In this document: one piece after another, positions 1-5,154 of the stretch | How positions within the stretch are numbered: position 1 is the first letter of the stretch | How the letters are laid out: every line of letters starts with the position of its first letter | Origin: Nitriliruptoraceae bacterium | GTDB taxonomy: Bacteria > Actinomycetota > Nitriliruptoria > Nitriliruptorales > Nitriliruptoraceae | Direction of reading: 5' to 3' | NCBI GenBank assembly: GCA_003554005.1 | Contig: PWEU01000151.1 | Coordinates: 1-5,154, forward strand | Length of the DNA: 5,154 nt | Translations under genes and position numbers: made by a program | Notes under the pieces: generated by a model | Seen by the model: only the letters and a program-made list of their open reading frames with translations | Told to the model about the DNA's origin: nothing | Database searches by the model: none

Positions 1-54
1 ACCGACAGCACCGCCGACAGCACGACCAAGGACATCCACAGGAGAGGAGGATGA
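1..54 (+). CDS. Possible 3' end of an upstream gene (partial)
   Basis: Frame 1 is open from the window edge to TGA at 52-54 and reads TDSTADSTTKDIHRRGG. The first 14 codons all end in G or C, while the other two forward frames do not show this, which matches the codon habit of the downstream genes. The last codons (AGG AGA GGA GGA) double as the hsp20 ribosome binding site, and the stop overlaps the hsp20 start as ATGA, a typical translational coupling layout. The low-complexity Ser/Thr/Asp tail could be a DnaK C-terminus, which would fit the locus, but it lacks the usual acidic EVVDAE-like ending, so identity is open. Seventeen open codons are not strong evidence in DNA this GC-rich. Confidence 0.35.
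   Translation, partial: TDSTADSTTKDIHRRGG
40..50 (+). promoter_or_regulatory. hsp20 ribosome binding site
   Basis: AGGAGAGGAGG is a double Shine-Dalgarno: GGAG at 41-44 sits 6 nt before ATG 51, and GGAGG at 46-50 sits 6 nt before ATG 57. The two starts differ only by the residues MT, so either or both could be used. The site probably lies inside the last codons of the upstream reading frame. Confidence 0.7.
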
Positions 55-500
55 CGATGACCCAGATCACCGGTTACCACCCCTTCCGCGACGTCGCATC
101 GCTCCAGGACGAGGTGGAGCGTGCGTTCCGCCAGGCCTTCGGTGAGCGCAGTGCAGCCAGCCCGGCTGGCGCGTTCAGTCCGGCCCTGGACGTCGAGGAG
201 ACCGAGGAGGGCTTCACCCTCCACGTCGAACTGCCCGGCGTGGACGCCGAGCACGTCGAGGTCTCGCTCGAGGAGAACGTCCTCACCATCGCTGGTGAGC
301 GTCGGTTCTACGACGAGCGCGACGCTGAGGGCTTCCGCCGCATCGAGCGCCACTTCGGCCGGTTCCACCGTGCGGTGCGTCTACCCGACCGGGTCGACGC
401 CGCCGGGGTCTCGGCGACCTACCGCGACGGCCTGCTCACCATCACCGTTCCGAAGGCCGAGGAGTCCAAGCCGCGCCGGATCCAGATCACGGCCGGCTGA
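51..500 (+). CDS. Small heat shock protein, Hsp20/alpha-crystallin family
   Basis: 149-residue cytoplasmic holdase that binds unfolding proteins without ATP and passes them to the DnaK and ClpB machines. The N-terminal arm (about 1-42, with HPFRDVASLQDEVERAF) is followed by an alpha-crystallin domain at about 43-136. This domain contains ELPGV (60-64), VLTIAGER (77-84) and the signature DGLLTITVPK (126-135). The C-terminal tail has the I-x-I anchor as I144-Q-I146, which docks into neighbouring subunits during oligomer assembly. The length is normal for bacterial class A sHSPs. I chose ATG 51 because of the ribosome binding site directly before it; ATG 57 is an equally spaced alternative. The gene leads the grpE-dnaJ-hspR group, separated from grpE by 89 nt that contain a strong hairpin. 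The family is certain; the specific paralogue name (hsp18, hspX and so on) cannot be told from sequence alone. Confidence 0.96.
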   Translation: MTMTQITGYHPFRDVASLQDEVERAFRQAFGERSAASPAGAFSPALDVEETEEGFTLHVELPGVDAEHVEVSLEENVLTIAGERRFYDERDAEGFRRIERHFGRFHRAVRLPDRVDAAGVSATYRDGLLTITVPKAEESKPRRIQITAG

Positions 501-518
501 CCGGCACCCCCGCACCGT

Positions 519-552
519 GGACGCGGGACGGCCCCGTGGCCGTCCCGCGTCC
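519..552 (+). terminator. Perfect 15-bp hairpin between hsp20 and grpE
   Basis: GGACGCGGGACGGCC (519-533) and GGCCGTCCCGCGTCC (538-552) are exact reverse complements around the 4-nt loop CCGT. The stem is 15 bp with 13 G:C pairs. No U-run follows (next bases GTACCCGGCC), so it is not a classical intrinsic terminator. High-GC actinobacteria often have such U-less hairpins at gene ends. It could be a partial terminator, or an mRNA processing or stability element that sets hsp20 apart from grpE expression. It starts 18 nt after the hsp20 stop and ends 37 nt before the grpE GTG. Confidence 0.6.
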
Positions 553-578
553 GTACCCGGCCCCACGCCACTACCGAC

Positions 579-584
579 GAGGGA
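579..584 (+). promoter_or_regulatory. grpE ribosome binding site (decides the start)
   Basis: GAGGGA lies 5 nt before GTG 590. The longer in-frame GTG at 536 sits in the loop of the 519-552 hairpin and would need a ribosome binding site inside its stem, so 590 is preferred. Confidence 0.6.
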
Positions 585-589
585 ACGAC

Positions 590-1309
590 GTGACCCACCC
601 CACCAGCGAACCGGCAGACACGCCCGAGGGCGGTGTCGGTCCCCCGGGGTCCTCGACGCCCAGCCCGGGTGTCAGCGGCCCCGAGGGTCCGCGTGACGAT
701 GCCACCGCGCCCACCGGCCCGACGACCGGCCCGACCACGGATCCCGGCGCCGAGGCGTCGCAGGTGCCCCCCGTCTCCGACACCGAGGTGGAGGGCCCCG
801 ACGACGCCCTGGACATCGAAGCCCTCGCCGACAGCGACCCGCGCTCCAAGGGAGAGCTGTTGGCGGAGTTGATGGCCGCCGAAGCCAAGCGCGACGAGTA
901 CCTCGACGACCTGCGACGCAGCCACGCCGATTTCGAGAACTACCGGCGGCGCGTCATGCGCGATGGTGTGCTGCAACGGGCCGCGGGCAAGGCCGAGGGG
1001 GCGGGCGCCCTGTTGGAGGTGCTCGACGACCTCGACCGCACACTGGTCGCGGCCGAGGGGTCTCCCGACCCCGATCTGTACACCGGGGTCCGGCTCGTCG
1101 CCAGCAAGCTCGTCGACGGGCTGCGCCAGCTCGGGCTCGAGCGGATCGACGCGACCGGCGTCGCCTTCGATCCGGAGGTGCACGAGGCGGTCCAGCAGCA
1201 GCCCGGCGACGGCATCGACGGAGAACCGATGGTGGTGACCGTGCTGCGGCCCGGGTACCGCATGGACGACCGGGTGCTCCGGGCGGCGATGGTTGCGGTG
1301 CAGGGCTGA
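590..1309 (+). CDS. grpE: GrpE, nucleotide exchange factor of DnaK
   Basis: 239 residues from GTG 590. GrpE opens the DnaK nucleotide-binding domain to release ADP, resetting the chaperone cycle, and works as a dimer in the cytoplasm. Residues 1 to about 85 are a Pro/Gly/Thr/Asp-rich, probably disordered tail. A long dimer helix follows (about 87-135) containing the family hallmark RRSHADFENYRRRV (109-122). Then come the helical bundle (LLEVLDDLDRTL, 141-152) and the C-terminal beta-wing with FDPEVHEAVQQQP (193-205), VVTVLRPGYRMDDRVLRAAMVAV (215-237, beginning VVTVLRPGY) that contacts DnaK. E. coli GrpE is about 197 residues; the extra length is mostly the N-terminal tail, common in actinobacteria. 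A start at GTG 536 would add 18 residues but runs through the hairpin. dnaJ begins 44 nt downstream, so the two are very likely co-transcribed. Family assignment is secure. Confidence 0.97.
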   Translation: MTHPTSEPADTPEGGVGPPGSSTPSPGVSGPEGPRDDATAPTGPTTGPTTDPGAEASQVPPVSDTEVEGPDDALDIEALADSDPRSKGELLAELMAAEAKRDEYLDDLRRSHADFENYRRRVMRDGVLQRAAGKAEGAGALLEVLDDLDRTLVAAEGSPDPDLYTGVRLVASKLVDGLRQLGLERIDATGVAFDPEVHEAVQQQPGDGIDGEPMVVTVLRPGYRMDDRVLRAAMVAVQG

Positions 1310-1339
1310 GCAGCGGACGCGAGGCGACGAGACCAGAGG

Positions 1340-1347
1340 GGAGGTGA
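1340..1347 (+). promoter_or_regulatory. dnaJ ribosome binding site
   Basis: GGAGGTGA is a near-perfect match to the 16S anti-Shine-Dalgarno, 6 nt before GTG 1354. The GTG inside it (1344) is out of frame with dnaJ. It is the strongest ribosome binding site in the window and suggests efficient independent initiation of dnaJ. Confidence 0.75.
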
Positions 1348-1353
1348 CCAGCG

Positions 1354-2517
1354 GTGGCCCCCCAGCGTGAGTGGCTCGAGAAGGACTATTACAAGGTTCT
1401 GGGCGTGAGCAAGGACGCCAGTCAGGACGAGATCAAGCGGGCCTACCGCAAGCTCGCCCGGGTCAACCATCCCGACGCCAACCCCGACGACCCCGAGGCC
1501 GAACGGCGGTTCAAGGACATCGGGGAGGCGCACAGCGTCCTGGGCGACGAGCAGAAGCGCGAGGAGTACGACGAGATCCGTCGACTCGGCGCCGCCGGCT
1601 TCGGTGGCGTGGGAGGCGGCGGCGGGTTCCCGGGCGGCTTCGGCGGTGCTGCCGACGCCGACCTCGGTGACCTCCTCGGCCATCTGTTCTCCAACGCGAG
1701 CGGCGGCACGGCAGGGGGCGGGTTCGGCCCCATGGGGGGCGGTAGCCGCATGCGGCGCCCGGCCCGGGGGCCGGATCTCCATGCCGATGTCCACCTGACC
1801 TTCGAGGACGCCCTGGCCGGGGTCCGGACCACGCTGCGCATCACCGGCGACGGTCCCTGCGACACCTGCGGCGGTTCGGGTGCGGCACCGGGCACCTCGC
1901 CGCGCCGCTGTGACGTCTGCGAGGGGCGTGGCCAGGTCGCGGTCGACCAGGGACCCTTCTCCTTCGCGCAGCCCTGTGGGCGGTGCGGTGGACGCGGACA
2001 GCTCATCGACTCGCCCTGCACCACCTGCTCCGGGGACGGTCGAGTGGTCAAGCCCCGACAGCTCACCGTGAAGATCCCGGCCGGCGTGCGCGACGGTGCC
2101 GTGATCCGCGCCGGCGGTCGTGGTGGCCCGGGGGCCGCCGGCGGGCCCCCCGGTGACGTGCTGGTGACCGTCCACGTGGAGCCCCATCCGCTGTTCGGCC
2201 GCAAGGGTGACGACGTCACCCTGGAGGTGCCCATCCCCCTGAGCGAGGCCGCGCTCGGAACCAAGCTGACGGTGCCAACCCCGCACGACGGCACCCGCAC
2301 GATCCGTATCCCGGCCGGCACCGGGCACGGTCGCACCTTCCGCATCCGCGGTGAGGGTGCGCCGAAGGCCCGCGGCGGCAACGGCGATCTGCTGATCAGT
2401 ACCCGCCTCCAGGTACCCAGCAAGCTCAGCCGTGAGGAACGCAAGCTGTTCGAGCAGCTGTCCGAGCTCGAGGATGCCAGCGCCCGCGACGCCGCGCTGT
2501 TCGGCAGCGCGAGCTGA
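1354..2517 (+). CDS. dnaJ: DnaJ (Hsp40), type I co-chaperone, DnaJ1-like
   Basis: 387-residue type I J-protein that delivers unfolded clients to DnaK and stimulates its ATPase. The J-domain (about 11-75) has the invariant HPD at 39-41 within RVNHPDANP. A Gly/Phe-rich linker follows (about 76-137, with DLGDLLGHLF). The zinc domain has all four CxxCxGxG motifs intact: C169/C172, C186/C189, C208/C211 and C222/C225. The substrate-binding C-terminal domains occupy about 139-168 and 230-355, and a short dimerisation tail ends in FGSAS. The opening QREWLEKDYYKVLGVSKDAS resembles the actinobacterial DnaJ1 encoded in dnaK-grpE-dnaJ-hspR operons rather than the DnaJ2 linked to hrcA. That subtype call is from memory of the families, not an alignment. 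Start GTG 1354 is fixed by GGAGGTGA. No broken motif is seen. Confidence 0.97.
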   Translation: MAPQREWLEKDYYKVLGVSKDASQDEIKRAYRKLARVNHPDANPDDPEAERRFKDIGEAHSVLGDEQKREEYDEIRRLGAAGFGGVGGGGGFPGGFGGAADADLGDLLGHLFSNASGGTAGGGFGPMGGGSRMRRPARGPDLHADVHLTFEDALAGVRTTLRITGDGPCDTCGGSGAAPGTSPRRCDVCEGRGQVAVDQGPFSFAQPCGRCGGRGQLIDSPCTTCSGDGRVVKPRQLTVKIPAGVRDGAVIRAGGRGGPGAAGGPPGDVLVTVHVEPHPLFGRKGDDVTLEVPIPLSEAALGTKLTVPTPHDGTRTIRIPAGTGHGRTFRIRGEGAPKARGGNGDLLISTRLQVPSKLSREERKLFEQLSELEDASARDAALFGSAS

Positions 2518-2531
2518 TCGGCACCACCGTC

Positions 2532-2554
2532 ACCACGCCGCCCCAGCGGGTGGT
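2532..2554 (+). terminator. Bulged hairpin just after dnaJ
   Basis: ACCAC-(G)-CCGC (2532-2541) pairs with GCGGGTGGT (2546-2554): nine pairs, one bulged G and the loop CCCA. It starts 14 nt after the dnaJ stop and has no U-run. It could be a weak terminator or a 3'-end stabiliser for the dnaJ message. The right arm overlaps a 13-bp odd palindrome, TGGTCC-A-GGACCA (2551-2563), so alternative pairing is possible. Confidence 0.35.
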
Positions 2555-2570
2555 CCAGGACCAGGCGACA

Positions 2571-2660
2571 CGACCCGACACGACCCGGCACGACCCGATA
2601 CGACCCGATGCGACCCGGCACGACCCGATGCGACCCGATACGACCCGATGCGACCCGGCA
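2571..2660. repeat. Nine-copy 10-bp tandem repeat array (CGACCCGRYR)
   Basis: Nine consecutive 10-bp units start at 2571 and keep perfect phase. Each is CGACCCG plus three variable bases: ACA, GCA, ATA, ATG, GCA, ATG, ATA, ATG, GCA. The seven-base core never varies. The three-unit block at 2591-2620 is repeated exactly at 2631-2660, so there is also a 40-bp higher-order period, suggesting growth by segmental duplication. A unit length of 10 is not a multiple of three, and the array lies wholly between the dnaJ stop and the best hspR start, so it is non-coding. Reading frames can pass through it only because the unit contains no stop. Base counts over the 90 nt are C 40, G 24, A 21, T 5. Confidence 0.95.
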
Positions 2661-2679
2661 CGGGCGACCGACGATGAGG

Positions 2680-2686
2680 AAGGAGG
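2680..2686 (+). promoter_or_regulatory. hspR ribosome binding site (decides the start)
   Basis: AAGGAGG lies 5 nt before GTG 2692. The in-frame ATG 2608 falls inside the 10-bp array with no ribosome binding site. ATG 2674 has only GGGCGACCG before it and overlaps this site. GTG 2692 is therefore the best start. Confidence 0.75.
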
Positions 2687-2691
2687 CACCG

Positions 2692-3270
2692 GTGACGAGC
2701 GAGCAGCACTACCTCGAGCCCCGCGGTGGGCCGCACGGCTGGTCGTGGTCGTCGCGCGCCGGTGCGAGCAGCGACGACAGCCCTGACCTGCAGCCCTACG
2801 AGCTGCCCGATGACGGTGATGCGCCGGTGTACGTGATCTCGGTCGCTGCCGAGCTCGCCGAGCTCCACCCCCAGACCCTGCGCGCCTACGAGCGGGAGGG
2901 GTTGCTCACCCCGGCGCGGACCGAGGGTGGGACCCGTCGTTACTCCCGTCGGGACGTCGAGCGGCTGCGGTTCATCCGCACGCTCACCCAGGACGAGGGG
3001 CTGAACCTCGCCGGGGTGCGGGTCGTGCTCGACCTCGGCGAGAAGCTCGAGGGGGCACGTCGCCGCATCGGGGAGCTGGAGGAGATGGTCCGCGTGCTGG
3101 CCGAACGGATCGAGGACCGGCCCCGCGGTGACCGCTTCGAGATCGTCAAGGCTCCCCCGAGCGGCGTCGAGGTGCACCCGCGGGGGCGGCGCACGGGCCA
3201 GCGGGGCAGCAGCCCGGTCCAGCGGGCCCGTCCCGTCCCACCACCCGAGATGCGCACCGCCGACGCCTGA
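2692..3270 (+). CDS. hspR: HspR, MerR-family heat shock repressor
   Basis: 192 residues from GTG 2692. HspR represses chaperone operons by binding inverted repeats called HAIR, and in Streptomyces needs DnaK as co-repressor, so misfolded protein that titrates DnaK relieves repression. The MerR winged helix-turn-helix lies at about 46-96: PVYVISVAAELAELHPQTLR, then YEREGLLTPARTEGGTRRYS with the DNA-contacting wing, then RRDVERLRFI. DEGLNLAGV (101-109) is typical of HspR and GlnR-like MerR proteins, and a coiled coil (about 113-141) should mediate dimerisation. The PYEL motif just before the domain (35-38) also matches HspR. Two oddities are about 30 extra N-terminal residues (Gly/Ser/Trp-rich) before PYEL, and a basic Pro/Arg-rich tail (about 142-192). 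Streptomyces HspR is about 150 residues. The gene follows dnaJ by 174 bp, wider than usual, and precedes clpB, a classical HspR target. Confidence 0.93.
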   Translation: MTSEQHYLEPRGGPHGWSWSSRAGASSDDSPDLQPYELPDDGDAPVYVISVAAELAELHPQTLRAYEREGLLTPARTEGGTRRYSRRDVERLRFIRTLTQDEGLNLAGVRVVLDLGEKLEGARRRIGELEEMVRVLAERIEDRPRGDRFEIVKAPPSGVEVHPRGRRTGQRGSSPVQRARPVPPPEMRTADA

Positions 3271-3294
3271 ACCGCCGACGCCTGAACCGCCGAC
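3256..3294. repeat. 15-bp tandem repeat spanning the hspR stop
   Basis: ACCGCCGACGCCTGA occurs at 3256-3270 and again at 3271-3285, followed by a partial copy ACCGCCGAC at 3286-3294. Because 15 is a multiple of three, each full copy encodes TADA-stop in the hspR frame, giving two in-frame stops. It looks like a replication-slippage duplication of the gene end. Confidence 0.9.
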
Positions 3295-3349
3295 CGGTCC
3301 CTCGAGCCGCCGATCCGACTGGCGCCCCGCACTCTTGCGCAGTGGACCC

Positions 3350-3378
3350 CGGCCATGGGTGGCCGGTTGCGCTCCCCG
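3350..3378. repeat. 29-bp direct repeat, copy 1
   Basis: Identical over 29 bp to 3412-3440; begins CGGCCATGGG and ends TGCGCTCCCCG. It contains the dyad CCGGCCA-TGGG-TGGCCGG (3349-3366), 7-bp arms around a 4-nt loop, followed by TTGCG. This copy lies 79 nt after the hspR stop and could act as a U-poor terminator of hspR. Confidence 0.9.
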
Positions 3379-3411
3379 GTCGCCCGAGGTTGCAGACGCG
3401 GTGACGTGGTG

Positions 3412-3440
3412 CGGCCATGGGTGGCCGGTTGCGCTCCCCG
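3412..3440. repeat. 29-bp direct repeat, copy 2
   Basis: Exact copy of 3350-3378 after a 33-bp unique spacer (3379-3411). The dyad here has 6-bp arms (CGGCCA-TGGG-TGGCCG) because the outer base pair is lost. Identity stops abruptly on both sides of the 29 bp, so the unit itself rather than a longer duplication is conserved. Confidence 0.9.
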
Positions 3441-3646
3441 TGGCGCGTCAGAGGCCCACGGCACAAGGTTCAGTCGCCCTGGCTGAGGAACCCTGCGCCC
3501 GAGCTCCATCGGCAGGCTGACAGCGAGGTGGCTCCTCTCTACCGTCGAACCGCGAGGGTCGTTGCTCACGCATCGCCCAACACGCCCCGTGCGTGCGTCG
3601 GCTCGTTCGGAGACCCAACAGCGACATCGATGCAGCGGTGGCGCAC

Positions 3647-3666
3647 GCTCAGACCCCAGGTCGAGC
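3647..3666. promoter_or_regulatory. Imperfect dyad upstream of clpB
   Basis: GCTC-A-GACC (3647-3655) and GGTCGAGC (3659-3666) are reverse complements apart from one inserted A, around the spacer CCA. It lies 37 bp before the clpB ATG. It could be a repressor operator or a small mRNA hairpin in the leader. It does not match HAIR or CIRCE. Confidence 0.3.
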
Positions 3667-3690
3667 AGCCGCGGCCGGTGATGAGGATCC

Positions 3691-3697
3691 GAGGAGG
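3691..3697 (+). promoter_or_regulatory. clpB ribosome binding site
   Basis: GAGGAGG lies 6 nt before ATG 3704 and selects it over the out-of-frame ATG at 3681. The in-frame ATG 3710 is two codons further on and less well spaced. Confidence 0.75.
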
Positions 3698-3703
3698 CAA
3701 GTC

Positions 3704-5154
<1,451 letters not shown>

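Larger units (their letters stand above)
3271..3703 (+). other. 433-bp non-coding leader region of clpB
   Basis: This is the largest gap. From left to right it holds the remainder of the 15-bp tandem repeat, the 29-bp repeat pair (3350-3440), about 200 bp of ordinary-looking non-coding sequence, an imperfect dyad (3647-3666) and the clpB ribosome binding site. Open frames crossing it on either strand have no plausible start or recognisable product and mostly run into genes in the wrong frame. A clpB promoter is expected here, but I could not identify a convincing -35/-10 pair, an ECF-type GGAA/GTT pair, or a HAIR operator. Confidence 0.6.

Noticed and set aside
536..589. Upstream GTG start for grpE giving 18 more residues
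   Set aside because: The start lies in the loop of a 15-bp hairpin with no free ribosome binding site. GTG 590 has GAGGGA at proper spacing.
940..2328. 462-residue minus-strand open frame over grpE and dnaJ
   Set aside because: It is antisense to two unmistakable genes, with low-complexity composition and no domain motif. It is a GC-rich shadow frame.
2426..2689. Minus-strand and alternative plus-strand proteins built on the 10-bp array
   Set aside because: The repetitive peptides (SCRVVSGR-like or TTRHDP-like) arise only because the 10-bp unit has no stop in any frame. They have no ribosome binding site and overlap dnaJ or hspR.
3330..3344. CACT-N7-AGTG as an HspR operator
   Set aside because: The spacing equals that of HAIR, but the arms are four bases only and in the wrong orientation relative to GAGT-N7-ACTC.
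3367..3395. Housekeeping promoter in repeat copy 1 (TTGCGC, 17 bp, TTGCAG)
   Set aside because: The -10 match is poor, and copy 2 lacks any equivalent -10 at the same distance.
3350..3440. CRISPR array
   Set aside because: There are only two repeats and one spacer, no cas genes, a very GC-rich repeat unlike known actinobacterial type I-E repeats, and chaperone genes on both sides. Kept as a repeat pair.

Overview
The window is very GC-rich with strong G/C preference at third codon positions. It carries a heat-shock chaperone locus of the actinobacterial type: hsp20, grpE, dnaJ, hspR and clpB, all on the + strand. A MerR-type HspR repressor encoded beside grpE and dnaJ is characteristic of Actinomycetota, and the DnaJ resembles the DnaJ1 paralogue found there in dnaK operons. 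A deep-branching actinobacterial class is possible, but that is a guess. dnaK itself is not in the window; it may lie just upstream.

Layout: positions 1-54 look like the 3' end of an upstream gene whose TGA overlaps the hsp20 ATG. hsp20 (51-500) is followed by a 15-bp perfect hairpin, then grpE (start best placed at GTG 590, to 1309), a 44-nt gap, and dnaJ (GTG 1354 to 2517). A 174-bp gap then holds a small hairpin and nine exact-phase 10-bp tandem repeats (2571-2660). hspR (GTG 2692 to 3270) ends inside a 15-bp tandem repeat. A 433-bp gap with a pair of identical 29-bp repeats precedes clpB (ATG 3704), which runs off the right edge after 483 codons.

How the genes work together: Hsp20 holds unfolding proteins, DnaJ and GrpE are the co-chaperone and nucleotide exchange factor of DnaK, ClpB extracts proteins from aggregates together with DnaK, and HspR represses such genes, classically with DnaK as co-repressor. 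The proteins are ordinary family members. The unusual content is intergenic: the 10-bp array, the CRISPR-like-spaced 29-bp repeat pair, the strong hsp20-grpE hairpin, and the absence of a recognisable HspR operator (HAIR) in any gap I could read. I found no mobile element, tRNA or rRNA, and nothing that supports a new multi-gene system.
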